From contig NZ_JAQQWT010000007.1 of the NCBI RefSeq assembly GCF_028610705.1, forward strand, positions 1 through 64,000: a stretch of DNA of 64,000 nucleotides, written 5' to 3'. Positions within the stretch are counted from its first letter, which is position 1. Every line of letters begins with the position of its first letter. A program made the translations under genes and the position numbers. Positions 16,136 through 25,322 of the stretch are shown one piece after another. Below the pieces are notes generated by a model, which saw nothing but the letters and a program-made list of their open reading frames with translations, searched no databases and was not told where the DNA came from. Origin of the DNA: Halalkalibacter alkalisediminis (GTDB taxonomy: Bacteria > Bacillota > Bacilli > Bacillales > Bacillaceae_D).

Positions 16136-16172
16136 AAAGCTTGAGACTAGTAAAGTCTTGAAGCTTTTTTTC
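16136..16172 (+). terminator. Intrinsic terminator of lepB
   Basis: AAAGCTTGAGACT pairs imperfectly with AGTCTTGAAGCTTT and runs into a seven-T tail. Confidence 0.82.
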
Positions 16173-16484
16173 TTTGTTCTTATAAATATTTAGTATTTTA
16201 ATTGAACTTAGTGTTTTAAATGGGCAAGGTCTGTTCTTTAGCTCATGGGAAAGGGGAAAATTTGTTCATTTCTTTGCTTGTCCTCTTTCAAAAATAGCGG
16301 ATTTGTCAGAATTTATTAGCAACTCTCTTCCCTGTTTGCATAGGATAAAGTAAGCCATTTTTATTTCAGGCTGATTTACATCGCGACTCGAGACCATCAT
16401 ATGCAACGAAGCTGCAATTTGTGAAAGAGAATTTATGAAATTTTTGAATAAGCGGGATGATTAGAAAAAAGGGAGGGGAATCAC
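16173..16484 (+). other. Intergenic region before yhbH
   Basis: Three hundred bases hold no supported gene. A yhbH promoter must lie here, but I could not choose one with confidence; CATATGCAA at about 16399-16407 is only a partial SigE -10 without a good -35. GGGAGGGG at the right edge is the yhbH ribosome binding site. Confidence 0.35.
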
Positions 16485-17660
16485 ATGACGAACAACAATC
16501 AACGTCAATTTGTCGTGTCACAAGAAAACTGGTCTCTTCATCGAAAAGGGTATCAAGACCAGCGACGTCACCAAGAAAAAGTACAAGAAGCTATTAAGAA
16601 AAATTTGCCAGATCTTGTTAGCGAAGAGAATATTGTCATGTCGAATGGTCGAGATGTGATTCGGATTCCGATCCGTTCTCTAGATGAATACAAAATTCGC
16701 TATAACTATGATAAGAATAAACATGTTGGTCAAGGACAGGGTGATAGTAAGGTCGGAGATGTGGTTGCAAGAGATCCAAATGCTAAAAAACAACAGCAAG
16801 GACCTGGGAAAGGTCAGGGAGCAGGAGATCAAGCTGGAGAAGATTATTCTGAAGCGGAAGTATCCATTTTGGAATTGCAGGAAATGCTGTTTCAGGAACT
16901 AGAGTTACCGAACTTGCAAAAGAAGGAAGAAGACGAAATCGTCATTGAGGACATTGACTTTAACGATATTCGTAAAAAAGGGTTAATGGGTAATATTGAT
17001 AAACGCCGCACCATTCTTTCAGCCATTAAAAGAAATGCCCTTGAAGGAAGGCCGGGGCTAATTCCTATCTACAATGATGATCTTCGTTTTAAGACGTGGA
17101 ATGAGGTAACAAAACCAGAATCAAAAGCGGTTGTTATAGCGATGATGGATACAAGTGGCTCTATGGGCAGATGGGAAAAGTATATGGCTCGAAGCTTCTT
17201 CTTTTGGATGACTCGCTTCTTAAGAACAAAATATGAAACGGTTGATATTGAATTCATCGCTCATCATACGGAAGCAAAAGTAGTATCAGAAGAAGACTTT
17301 TTCTCAAAAGGAGAAAGTGGAGGTACAATTTGTTCTTCTGCTTACCGTAAGGCACTTGAAGTCATTGATGGTAAATATGATCCAAAACGTTATAACATCT
17401 ATCCGTTTCATTTCTCGGATGGAGATAACCTTACTTCAGATAACGCTCGTTGCTTAAAGCTTGTTGAGCAATTGATGGATGTATCGAGTATGTTTGGATA
17501 TGGTGAAGTTAATCAATACAGTCGTCATTCGACACTAATGAGTGCTTATAAGAACATTGATGATATTCGTTTTCGTCATTACATCTTAAAGGAAAAAGGC
17601 GATGTGTATCATGCGATGAAGACCTTCTTTAAAAAGGAAGAGAATGAAGCGTTGGCTTAA
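16485..17660 (+). CDS. yhbH: YhbH (DUF444/UPF0229) sporulation-associated protein
   Basis: The 391-residue protein matches B. subtilis YhbH in length and architecture: a polar N-terminus, a Gly/Gln-rich linker ([15 protein letters not shown] near residue 105), then a von Willebrand A-like domain with the metal-site motif [14 protein letters not shown] and [17 protein letters not shown]. The protein is used in sporulation and often travels with PrkA and SpoVR, whose gene lies 39 kb away in this window; the three are thought to act together. GGGAGGGG precedes the ATG, and a short terminator follows. Confidence 0.92.
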   Translation: MTNNNQRQFVVSQENWSLHRKGYQDQRRHQEKVQEAIKKNLPDLVSEENIVMSNGRDVIRIPIRSLDEYKIRYNYDKNKHVGQGQGDSKVGDVVARDPNAKKQQQGPGKGQGAGDQAGEDYSEAEVSILELQEMLFQELELPNLQKKEEDEIVIEDIDFNDIRKKGLMGNIDKRRTILSAIKRNALEGRPGLIPIYNDDLRFKTWNEVTKPESKAVVIAMMDTSGSMGRWEKYMARSFFFWMTRFLRTKYETVDIEFIAHHTEAKVVSEEDFFSKGESGGTICSSAYRKALEVIDGKYDPKRYNIYPFHFSDGDNLTSDNARCLKLVEQLMDVSSMFGYGEVNQYSRHSTLMSAYKNIDDIRFRHYILKEKGDVYHAMKTFFKKEENEALA

Positions 17661-17679
17661 ACGATATGAACCAAATGAG

Positions 17680-17715
17680 GGTAGATCATTTTTATGGATC
17701 TACTCTTTATTTTCA
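17680..17715 (+). terminator. Intrinsic terminator of yhbH
   Basis: GAGGGTAGATC pairs with GGATCTACTC with one bulge, followed by TTTATTTTC. Confidence 0.65.
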
Positions 17716-17880
17716 TGTAAGTTGTGTCGATATAAAAAAGGATTGACTTACTTCAAAGAAAATCGTCATACAGAGAGACGATAAACGTTCCTACTATGAG
17801 ACAGGATTCATGTTTTTTTAAGAAAAGCTAACTAATGATAGATCTTAAGATGACCAAGAAAAGATGGGAGAATTAAAATA

Positions 17881-18255
17881 TTGTCAAAAAGATACAATCG
17901 TAACGAAGCCTTTAGGTATGAATTTGGTAAACCGCTAGAATGTTCGTTATCGTTCTTTGCGAAGTCCGAGGATGGGGAAAAGAAAGGTGGACCTTATGTT
18001 GGTGACTTAATCAATATGAGTCCTAAAGGCTTACAGGTATCAATTGGTACGAATGACCTAGAAAAAGAGAAAATAACAAACATTGAAATTACGTTTACAA
18101 TAGCAGAGACACCTTTGACTTTAAAGGGGGAGATTGTCTGGAGACGCAATTATCTTAGTGGATATTTATATGGTATCCATTTATTAGATGAAGGTATGGA
18201 AAAAACGATTATTGAAGAATTAAAAAGGTATACGAAAAACCTAAAATCAGTGTAA
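17881..18255 (+). CDS. PilZ-domain protein
   Basis: The 124 residues form a single PilZ domain, the usual receptor for cyclic di-GMP. An arginine pair lies in KRYNRNEAFRYEFG, followed by the second binding motif as NMSPKGLQVSI (N-x-S-x-x-G) and a beta-barrel ending at SGYLYGIHLLDE. The start is TTG with GGGAG about ten bases upstream. The arginine spacing is not the ideal R-x-x-x-R, so ligand binding is likely but unproven. It stands 134 bases before a sensor kinase gene. Confidence 0.75.
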   Translation: MSKRYNRNEAFRYEFGKPLECSLSFFAKSEDGEKKGGPYVGDLINMSPKGLQVSIGTNDLEKEKITNIEITFTIAETPLTLKGEIVWRRNYLSGYLYGIHLLDEGMEKTIIEELKRYTKNLKSV

Positions 18256-18389
18256 GTACATACCTAATAAAAAGATCTACTTTTTTAGAAAGTAAGAGCT
18301 TCTTATAGATGTATTCAGAACATTTTAGATAATTTCATTGAAGCTAGTGATATAATAAACTTACTACGAAATTGTCGAGGTGACAAATT

Positions 18390-20624
18390 TTGCAATTTAA
18401 CAAAAGTGAAAAAAACTCGGTCTTTTTGGCTATCGCAGGGTTGGCTCTTTTGTTTTTGATTATCTTTCAAGCTATACAAACCAATTCTTATGAATTGGAC
18501 CATCACTTATTACTACATACGACACTAGAGTTAATTAGTATTGCAGTTTGTGTATCAATCTTTATTTATGGGTGGCTAACATTTCCTTATATTCAAACTC
18601 GAATCTTGCTTTTTATTGCCGTTTCTTTTTTGACAATAGCCATATTTGATGTTATTCATACATTTACTTATATGGGTATGTCTTTTTTTCTAGAGGTTAA
18701 TCATCAAGTTACTACATGGTTATGGTTGATGGCCCGAGTCACCGAAGCGCTCGCTTTTGTTTTAGGCTTATATATATTGAATCATCCTAAAAAGATAAAA
18801 CACAAAATAGAAAAGTATGTATGGTTAGTTGGATTTAGTCTATTTCCTCTCATTACGTCGTATTTTATCATGTCTTATGATGAGTTCCTCCCGCAATTAA
18901 TTACAGCTTCAGGTACAACGATTTTGAAAAAAAGCGTAGAATATGTGATTGCTATTGTTCATTTGGGTGCAATCGCTTACCTTTGGAGAAAGTACAAAAG
19001 GAAAAGAAGTATCTTTTTGTTGAATTTAATGCGTGCCTGTTTCTTTTTGATTTTATGTGGAGTGACAGTGACGCTGTATCAGACTGGACAAGACTTAACT
19101 ATTGTATTAGGACATGTTTTTAAGGTAGTTGGATATTTTTTCATACTGAAAGCTTTTTATAATGCAAATATTCAAGCACCGTTTGAAGATAAAAAAATGA
19201 CTGAAGAAAAACTATCAAACATTGAAAGTGAGCTAGAGTTGCTTTTTAAAAATACGGATGATGCCATCTTTATTTATAATCTAAAGGATAAAAAGCTTAT
19301 GCGAAGAAATCCTGCATTTACAAAAATGTTTGGGTATGATGAAGATCTACCTTTAAGTACGGAATGTTTGGTACCAGAAAGTCGTAAAGGAGAATTTGAG
19401 GTTCTCATTAGTAAATTGGCTAATGGGCAACCAATTATCGATTACAAAACGCAACGGCAACATAGGGATCGAACGTTGTTAGACGTTAGTATGACGGTTT
19501 CACCAATGAAAATGCAAAACGGTGAAATCTTTTGTGCTTCAATTATACGTAATATTACAGAAGAAAGAAAAGCCGAATTACAACTTTTAGAAATAAGAAG
19601 AGAGCTAGAAGAAACGTTGGAACAGCATCAAGGAGTCATCTTTAAATTTAAGAAAATAGATGATGTTTTCATCTATACGTTAATTGATGGGAAAGTCCTT
19701 CGTGAATCTGGTATCATACCTGAAGAGGTGATCGGTCAACCGGTTCAAAACCTATATGTCAATTCGGATATAGAAAGATTTGATAGGTACAACGAAAGAG
19801 CCTGGAACGGAGAAGAAGTGGAGTTTCAAATGGAAGTAGTAGAAGGGCTCATTTATTTAGTTTCATTAATTCCAATCAAACGAGATGGGGAAGTCCATGA
19901 GGTACTTGGCACCGTTATTGATATTACGACATTAATCAAAACAGAAGAACTGCTGCGCAAGACTGAGAAACTTTCTGTTGTAGGGGAACTCGCTGCTGGC
20001 TTTGCTCACGAGATTAGAAACCCATTAACGACAATCAAAGGTTTTCTACAATTATTAAAAAAGGAAACGAATGAAAAGCATGTAGCATATATGTCGATTA
20101 TGTTAAATGAAATCGATCGATTGGAAATGATAACAAATGAATTTATGGCGGTAGCAAAGCCCCAAGTTGCCAATCATCAAATGGAGGATTTACAATTACT
20201 CACAGAAAGTGTTAATCAATTCCTTAATCCGCAAGCTTTATTAAAAAATGTAGAAATGGAGATGGTCGTCAAGCAAGACATCCCTTATGTTTACTGTGAC
20301 CGTAATCAATTGAGACAAGTTTTTATCAATATTTATAAAAATGCTATGGAAGCCATGCCAAACGGTGGAACGATTACAACAGTGATGTCGGTAGAGGGTG
20401 AGTGTGTATCGATCAGTATTACTGATGAGGGATCTGGTATTCCAGAGAGCTTAATACCTCGCCTAGGTGAACCATTTTATACCCTAAAGGAAAAGGGGAC
20501 TGGTTTAGGATTAATGGTAAGTCGAAAAATTATTGAATCACACCAAGGGTCACTTATAATAAAAAGTAAGGTTAACGTAGGTACAACAATGACGATTAAT
20601 CTGCCAGTTGATAAACAACAGTAG
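18390..20624 (+). CDS. MASE3-PAS-PAS sensor histidine kinase
   Basis: The 744-residue kinase starts with a seven-helix MASE3 sensor (about residues 10-250, with FDVIHTFTYMGMSFF). Two PAS domains follow (about 280-395 and 400-520). The HisKA box is GELAAGFAHEIRNPLTTIKG with His540, and the HATPase N, G1 and G2 boxes are FINIYKNAMEAMPNGG, DEGSGIP and KGTGLGL. The H-box resembles the Bacillus sporulation (Kin) kinases, so Spo0F is a possible target; no response regulator gene is nearby. TTG start with GAGGTGAC. It is followed after 12 bases by an oxidoreductase gene with which it is probably co-transcribed. Confidence 0.88.
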   Translation: MQFNKSEKNSVFLAIAGLALLFLIIFQAIQTNSYELDHHLLLHTTLELISIAVCVSIFIYGWLTFPYIQTRILLFIAVSFLTIAIFDVIHTFTYMGMSFFLEVNHQVTTWLWLMARVTEALAFVLGLYILNHPKKIKHKIEKYVWLVGFSLFPLITSYFIMSYDEFLPQLITASGTTILKKSVEYVIAIVHLGAIAYLWRKYKRKRSIFLLNLMRACFFLILCGVTVTLYQTGQDLTIVLGHVFKVVGYFFILKAFYNANIQAPFEDKKMTEEKLSNIESELELLFKNTDDAIFIYNLKDKKLMRRNPAFTKMFGYDEDLPLSTECLVPESRKGEFEVLISKLANGQPIIDYKTQRQHRDRTLLDVSMTVSPMKMQNGEIFCASIIRNITEERKAELQLLEIRRELEETLEQHQGVIFKFKKIDDVFIYTLIDGKVLRESGIIPEEVIGQPVQNLYVNSDIERFDRYNERAWNGEEVEFQMEVVEGLIYLVSLIPIKRDGEVHEVLGTVIDITTLIKTEELLRKTEKLSVVGELAAGFAHEIRNPLTTIKGFLQLLKKETNEKHVAYMSIMLNEIDRLEMITNEFMAVAKPQVANHQMEDLQLLTESVNQFLNPQALLKNVEMEMVVKQDIPYVYCDRNQLRQVFINIYKNAMEAMPNGGTITTVMSVEGECVSISITDEGSGIPESLIPRLGEPFYTLKEKGTGLGLMVSRKIIESHQGSLIIKSKVNVGTTMTINLPVDKQQ

Positions 20625-20636
20625 TGGAGGTCTATT

Positions 20637-21620
20637 ATGATTCGTTTTGGTATAATCGGAACAAACTGGATTACAGAGAGTTTTCTTGATGCAGCTAAGA
20701 AACTAAGTGACTTTGAATTAGTCGCAGTATATTCGCGAACGGAAAATCGTGCGCAAGAGTTCGCTGATCAACATCAGGCTTCAGTAATCTATACGGATTT
20801 AGAAGAGATGGCAAGAAGTAAAGAGATAGATGCGGTTTACATCGCCAGTCCTAATTCTCTACACGCAGACCAAGCAATGCTTATGATGAACCATGGTAAA
20901 CATGTTCTTTGTGAAAAACCATTTGCTTCAAATACGAAAGAAGTGGAAGCCATGATTGCTTGTGCTAAGGAGAATCATGTTCTGTTAATGGAGGCATTAA
21001 AGACCACCTTTCTTCCTAATTTTAAGACGATCGAGAAACATCTACACAAAATTGGAACGGTTCGTCGTTACTTTGCTAGCTATTGTCAATATTCTTCGCG
21101 CTACGATAAGTACAAAAATGGAGAAGTTTTAAATGCATTTGATCCTACCTTCTCGAATGGGTCATTAATGGATATTGGAATTTATTGTGTTTATCCATTA
21201 GTGAATTTATTCGGTGAACCGAAGCAAGTAGCAGCTAAAGGATTAAGACTGGAATCAGGCGTAGACGGTGAGGGAAGTCTCCTATTGCAGTATGATCAAA
21301 TGGATGCGGTTATTATGTATTCTAAGATTACGAATTCCTATGTTCCATCTGAGATTCAAGGAGAAGACGGCTGTATTTTAATGGACCAAATGAATACGCC
21401 GAAAAAAGTAGAAATCAGATACCGTGATGGTTCTGTTGAAGATATTAGCGAACCACAGGAGGAAAATGCAATGTATTATGAAGTTGAGGAATTTATTCGT
21501 CTTCTTCAAAATAAGCAATACGAATCAAATGTAAATACGTATGAGAACTCTTTAACTACAGCTAAAATATTAGAAGAAGCTAGAAAGCAAATGAAAATTG
21601 TTTTTCCGGCTGATTTATAA
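20637..21620 (+). CDS. Gfo/Idh/MocA-family oxidoreductase
   Basis: This is an NAD(P)-dependent dehydrogenase of the glucose-fructose oxidoreductase family. The 327 residues show the Rossmann start RFGIIGTNWITESF, the catalytic-lysine motif HVLCEKPFASN near residue 95, and SNGSLMDIGIYCVYPLV near residue 180. The substrate, probably a sugar or inositol derivative, cannot be told; B. subtilis YulF is a plausible relative. GGAGGT precedes the ATG, 12 bases after the kinase stop codon. Confidence 0.82.
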   Translation: MIRFGIIGTNWITESFLDAAKKLSDFELVAVYSRTENRAQEFADQHQASVIYTDLEEMARSKEIDAVYIASPNSLHADQAMLMMNHGKHVLCEKPFASNTKEVEAMIACAKENHVLLMEALKTTFLPNFKTIEKHLHKIGTVRRYFASYCQYSSRYDKYKNGEVLNAFDPTFSNGSLMDIGIYCVYPLVNLFGEPKQVAAKGLRLESGVDGEGSLLLQYDQMDAVIMYSKITNSYVPSEIQGEDGCILMDQMNTPKKVEIRYRDGSVEDISEPQEENAMYYEVEEFIRLLQNKQYESNVNTYENSLTTAKILEEARKQMKIVFPADL

Positions 21621-21724
21621 AATCAACCGAACCCGTAAGAACTAATGATAGGGTGTTAATAAAGGGAATCGATTTTTTAAGAGGCCAAACAGAGGAAGAA
21701 AACAACATTAAAACCATACCATTT

Positions 21725-21760
21725 AGAGACGTGAATCGAATCGATTTTCGTCTCTTTTTT
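21725..21760 (+). terminator. Intrinsic terminator after the oxidoreductase gene
   Basis: AGAGACG and CGTCTCT pair with an inner AATCGA/TCGATT stem, followed by six T residues. Confidence 0.85.
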
Positions 21761-21806
21761 AGTAAGGGTATCTATGAAGAGATGGAGTTTTTACTCTTGA
21801 AAAATT

Positions 21807-22016
21807 TTGACGCAATCGCAGGAATTTTATATTCCAGCAATTACTGCAATCGTTTTTGGAATATATGTACAAAGTAAGTTTGATATGAATGATGGAACAA
21901 ATTTATTAGCAGAAATAGGTAGTTTATTTGGTGGTTTATTTTTAATAGGGTTAGCAGAACTTATGCGATTATTATCAAAAATAAGTCTGCAGATTGAAGA
22001 AACTAGTAAAAACTAG
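21807..22016 (+). CDS. Small hypothetical membrane protein, start doubtful
   Basis: A TTG-started frame of 69 residues has one or two helices (EFYIPAITAIVFGIYV and LFGGLFLIGLAELM). No ribosome binding site serves the TTG. In the same frame an ATG at 21774 does follow AAGGG, but a TGA at 21798 interrupts it after eight codons. Either the gene starts at TTG or the DNA is a gene broken by one nonsense codon. The family is not recognised. Confidence 0.4.
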   Translation: MTQSQEFYIPAITAIVFGIYVQSKFDMNDGTNLLAEIGSLFGGLFLIGLAELMRLLSKISLQIEETSKN

Positions 22017-22560
22017 AGGGTAAGGGACGAGGAATTAATAATCGTTACACCATCTGTTACTAGATTCATCGATCCCTCAATAATATGCTCTAATTCCCTT
22101 ACATTTCCTGGCCAATTGTATTGCTTAAAGCTTGTCGAACGTGTTCATCCACCCCTGTTATATCCATTTGAAATAGGCGATTGTATTTCTTAATGAAAGA
22201 GTTTACTAGTAACGGAATATCCTCTTTTCGATCTCGAAGGGGAGGGATGAAGAGTGAAACCACACTCAACCTGTAATAGAGATCGAGATCCTTTCGAAGG
22301 TGATCAGGAATGGCCCTCCTTTGTTCCTGTTTCATCTACGATTAAAACGAAAGAGGATGTCCTTGTCGCCCGTCTAGCGTTCTCAATTACTTCCTTGAGA
22401 GATGAACCACTTCCAATGATATGTTGAAAAGTGTACCTAGTTCATCCACTTTTCAACATATTTTCCTTTAAGCGCTCGTATTTTGTAATATCACTTGCAA
22501 GTTCAACTGCACCTATACGGGTCCCTTTAGAAAGAATGGGAATAGCGCAAAACGAACATT
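22013..22560 (-). pseudogene. Degraded RocR-like SigL activator
   Basis: Minus-strand fragments in several frames line up in order with the intact RocR at 27950-29365: [20 protein letters not shown], then [13 protein letters not shown], a TGA stop, [53 protein letters not shown] and [20 protein letters not shown]. Most of the AAA+ domain between Walker A and the arginine finger is deleted. There is also a frameshift before NWPGN, and the N-terminal PAS start and the C-terminal helix-turn-helix are missing. It is a dead paralogue of RocR lying next to rocA. Confidence 0.85.
22421..22459. repeat. 13-bp perfect inverted repeat inside the RocR-like pseudogene
   Basis: ATGTTGAAAAGTG (22421-22433) and its complement (22447-22459) flank a 13-base loop. 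The repeat covers the site of the nonsense codon in the broken activator, so it may come from the event that damaged the gene. It has no T-tail. Confidence 0.45.
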
Positions 22561-22576
22561 TTTTGAATCAAAAAAT
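22551..22576 (+). promoter_or_regulatory. Candidate RocR binding site before rocA
   Basis: ATTTTTTGA and TCAAAAAAT (22558-22566, 22568-22576) form a near-perfect 19-base palindrome just upstream of the -24 element. An overlapping reading, GCAAAA-N8-TTTTGA, resembles the GCAAAA/TTTTGC palindromes bound by RocR in B. subtilis. The close spacing to the promoter is unusual for an enhancer site. Confidence 0.35.
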
Positions 22577-22578
22577 AT

Positions 22579-22594
22579 TGGCACAAATCTTGCA
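22579..22594 (+). promoter_or_regulatory. SigL (-24/-12) promoter of rocA-putB
   Basis: TGGCAC-AAATC-TTGCA is an exact match to the sigma-54 consensus TGGCAC-N5-TTGCW. It ends 43 bases before the rocA start. Confidence 0.92.
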
Positions 22595-22637
22595 AATAAG
22601 TAATTGTAAACTTAAAAAGATAAAGGAGTCGATTATA

Positions 22638-24182
22638 ATGACAGTACCTTATAAGCATGAACCATTTACAGATTTTACAATTGAGGAAAATACTCGTGAA
22701 TTTGAGGCGGCCTTGAAGCAAGTTAAAGGAGAATTAGGAAAAGACTATGATTTAGTTATTGGAAGTGAAAAAATCTCCACAGAAGATAAAATCGTATCTG
22801 TTAATCCTTCAAATATTTCAGAAGTAGTAGGTACTGTATCAAAAGCCAATCAAGAATTAGCAGAAAAAGCGATGCAAGTAGCAGTTGAGACGTTTAAAAC
22901 TTGGAAGAAATGGGATCCTGAAGTTCGCGCGGATATCTTATTTAAGGCAGCTGCGATCGTTCGTCGCAGAAAGCATGAATTCTCGGCTTACCTTGTCTAT
23001 GAAGCTGGTAAACCGTGGAATGAGGCGGACGCAGACACAGCAGAGGCAATTGATTTCTTAGAGTACTATGCACGTCAAATGATTGAATTAAAAAAAGGAT
23101 ATCCAATTGAAAGCCGTCCAATTGAGAAAAATAGACTTCAATATATTCCTCTTGGTGTTGGAGTCGTTATTTCACCATGGAACTTTGCTTTTGCCATTAT
23201 GGCAGGGATGACTTCAGCAGCTTTAGTATCGGGCAATACGGTCTTGCTAAAGCCAGCAAGTACCACACCTGTTATTGCAGCTAAATTCATTGAAGTATTA
23301 GAAGAAGCAGGATTACCTGCAGGAGTTGTTAGCTTTATTCCGGGAAGCGGAAGTGAAGTGGGAGACTATTTAGTAGATCATCCTCAAACTCGTTTTATTA
23401 GTTTTACAGGTTCAAGAGATGTTGGGGTTCGTATTTATGAGCGAGCGGCAAAAGTACATGAGGGGCAGATCTGGTTAAAGCGTGTTGTCGCAGAGATGGG
23501 AGGCAAAGATACCATCGTTGTAGATAATCAAGCAGATCTTGATTTGGCAGCTGAATCTATTGTTAAGTCAGCATTTGGGTTTTCAGGGCAAAAATGTTCG
23601 GCTTGTTCACGCGCCGTTATCCATGAAGATGTATATGATGAAGTATTAGCAAAAGCAATCGAACTAACAAAGGACTTAACAGTAGGAAATCCTGAAGAAA
23701 GAACATATATGGGACCTGTTAATGATCAAGCTGCTTTTGACAAAGTAATGAGCTACATTGAAATTGGTAAAGAAGAAGGTACGTTAGTTTCAGGTGGAAA
23801 TGGGGATAACTCAACAGGGTACTTTATTGAGCCAACTATTATTGCAGGAGTAGATGAGAACGCAAGAGTGATGAAAGAAGAGATTTTTGGTCCATTTGTA
23901 GCCTTCTGTAAAGCGAAAGATTTTGATCATGCTTTAGAGATTGCTAATAACACGGATTATGGATTAACAGGTGCTGTTATTTCAAATAATCGTGAGCATA
24001 TCGAAAAAGCGAAAGAAGATTTTCATGTCGGTAACTTATACTTTAACCGTGGATGTACGGGTGCGATTGTTGGTTATCATCCATTTGGAGGATTCAATAT
24101 GTCAGGAACCGATTCAAAAGCGGGCGGACCAGACTACCTTCTTCTGTTTACTCAAGCGAAATTATTAACTGAGCAACTATAA
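22638..24182 (+). CDS. rocA: 1-pyrroline-5-carboxylate dehydrogenase
   Basis: RocA oxidises pyrroline-5-carboxylate (glutamate semialdehyde) to glutamate with NAD, the shared last step of arginine, ornithine and proline breakdown. The 514 residues match the family length. The aldehyde dehydrogenase signatures are present: substrate/cofactor loop [36 protein letters not shown], the Glu motif [13 protein letters not shown] and the catalytic cysteine in [18 protein letters not shown] 22638 follows AAAGGAG; the longer upstream frame runs back across the SigL promoter and is rejected. It forms an operon with putB. Confidence 0.95.
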   Translation: MTVPYKHEPFTDFTIEENTREFEAALKQVKGELGKDYDLVIGSEKISTEDKIVSVNPSNISEVVGTVSKANQELAEKAMQVAVETFKTWKKWDPEVRADILFKAAAIVRRRKHEFSAYLVYEAGKPWNEADADTAEAIDFLEYYARQMIELKKGYPIESRPIEKNRLQYIPLGVGVVISPWNFAFAIMAGMTSAALVSGNTVLLKPASTTPVIAAKFIEVLEEAGLPAGVVSFIPGSGSEVGDYLVDHPQTRFISFTGSRDVGVRIYERAAKVHEGQIWLKRVVAEMGGKDTIVVDNQADLDLAAESIVKSAFGFSGQKCSACSRAVIHEDVYDEVLAKAIELTKDLTVGNPEERTYMGPVNDQAAFDKVMSYIEIGKEEGTLVSGGNGDNSTGYFIEPTIIAGVDENARVMKEEIFGPFVAFCKAKDFDHALEIANNTDYGLTGAVISNNREHIEKAKEDFHVGNLYFNRGCTGAIVGYHPFGGFNMSGTDSKAGGPDYLLLFTQAKLLTEQL

Positions 24183-24203
24183 TGCTTAAGGGAGGAGATT
24201 GTA

Positions 24204-25121
24204 ATGGTTGAAAAGTTTTCCAAAAATTTCTTTCTCTATTTATCAAAAAATAAAGTGTTAAACAAAGGTGCAAAAAAGTGGGGATTAAAACTCGGAGCGG
24301 CCCAAGTGGTCGCTGGAGTCTCAATTGATAGCGTTATGAAGACGGTTAAACATCTAAATGATAAGGGGCTTGTATGTACAGTCGACCATTTAGGTGAGTT
24401 TGTGTTAAATAAAGAAGAGGCGGTAGAATCTACGCAAGTTTGCATAGATACGCTTGAAGCGATCTCGGCAACCGGAGTAAACTGTAATTTATCTTTGAAA
24501 TTAACACAGCTAGGTCTCGATATTGATCGTCAACTCTGTATAGACAATATGCATCGAATCCTAGAAGTTGCCAAAAAAACAAACAATTTCGTTCGGATTG
24601 ATATGGAAGACTACGCGCACTACCACGTAACCCTAGAAATTTTAGATGAATTACAAAAAAAATATGACAATGTTGGAACCGTAATGCAGGCGTATCTTTA
24701 TTGCGCGTCGAAAGACCTGGAGAATTTAAAGGGAAGGTCATTGCGTTTAGTAAAAGGAGCTTATAAGGAGTCTACAGACGTATCATTTCAATCAAAAGAA
24801 GAAATTGATAAAAACTATCTAGCTATTATTAAACAACATTTGTTAAATGGTAGTTACACAGCCATTGCAAGTCACGACCATGAGATCATTGAAAATGTAA
24901 AGAGGTTTTGTGCGGAGAAACAAATACCTAAAACCCAGTTTGAATTTCAGATGCTCTATGGTTTTCGTACGGAGTTGCAAGAAAAAATTGCAGCCGAAGG
25001 GTATACGATGCGGGTGTATGTCCCCTTTGGAAAAGATTGGTATGGTTACTTTATGAGAAGGTTGGCTGAGAGGCCTCAAAATGTTTCATTTGCTTTGAAA
25101 GGGTTGTTCTCAAAGAAATGA
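24204..25121 (+). CDS. putB: Proline dehydrogenase
   Basis: This FAD enzyme oxidises proline to pyrroline-5-carboxylate, feeding RocA directly. The 305-residue beta/alpha barrel contains VDHLGEFV near the start, FVRIDMEDYAHYHVTLEI, the strand LRLVKGAYKES (lysine and flavin-side residues), and the C-terminal YVPFGKDWYGYFMRRLAERP, which carries the R-x-x-E-R-P substrate motif characteristic of the family. GGGAGG precedes the ATG, 21 bases after rocA, so both genes share the SigL promoter. Confidence 0.93.
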   Translation: MVEKFSKNFFLYLSKNKVLNKGAKKWGLKLGAAQVVAGVSIDSVMKTVKHLNDKGLVCTVDHLGEFVLNKEEAVESTQVCIDTLEAISATGVNCNLSLKLTQLGLDIDRQLCIDNMHRILEVAKKTNNFVRIDMEDYAHYHVTLEILDELQKKYDNVGTVMQAYLYCASKDLENLKGRSLRLVKGAYKESTDVSFQSKEEIDKNYLAIIKQHLLNGSYTAIASHDHEIIENVKRFCAEKQIPKTQFEFQMLYGFRTELQEKIAAEGYTMRVYVPFGKDWYGYFMRRLAERPQNVSFALKGLFSKK

Positions 25122-25128
25122 GATGAAG

Positions 25129-25158
25129 GAGTCGTAACGTTAATGTTACGACTTTTTT
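25129..25158 (+). terminator. Intrinsic terminator of rocA-putB
   Basis: AGTCGTAAC and GTTACGACT form a perfect 9-bp stem followed by TTTTTT. Confidence 0.88.
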
Positions 25159-25186
25159 AACTGTTAATTTTACAAATAGAAAAATA

Positions 25187-25206
25187 TTTTTGCGAATTGC
25201 CAAAAA
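25187..25206 (+). promoter_or_regulatory. Candidate RocR binding site before rocF
   Basis: TTTTTG-N8-CAAAAA is a 20-base palindromic element 59 bases upstream of the -24 box, a usual distance for a sigma-54 enhancer. It resembles the AT-rich palindrome before rocA. Confidence 0.4.
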
Positions 25207-25265
25207 AACAATAAATGAAATCTTTTAATCATGTAAAATTAGATAGAATAGGAGTTTACCTCAGA

Positions 25266-25281
25266 TGGCACAAGTTTTGCA
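25266..25281 (+). promoter_or_regulatory. SigL (-24/-12) promoter of rocF
   Basis: TGGCAC-AAGTT-TTGCA is an exact sigma-54 consensus. It ends 41 bases before the rocF start, nearly the same distance as at rocA. Confidence 0.92.
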
Positions 25282-25322
25282 TTAGAATTAATGTATTTCA
25301 TTTTTGAAAGGGGTTACATTTT

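Noticed and set aside
21653-21877. 74-codon plus-strand frame
   Set aside because: It runs through the terminator at 21725-21760 and overlaps a better frame; no family resemblance.
22431-22637. Extended rocA start within the upstream frame
   Set aside because: It would place the start upstream of the SigL promoter; the start at 22638 has AAAGGAG and matches RocA length.
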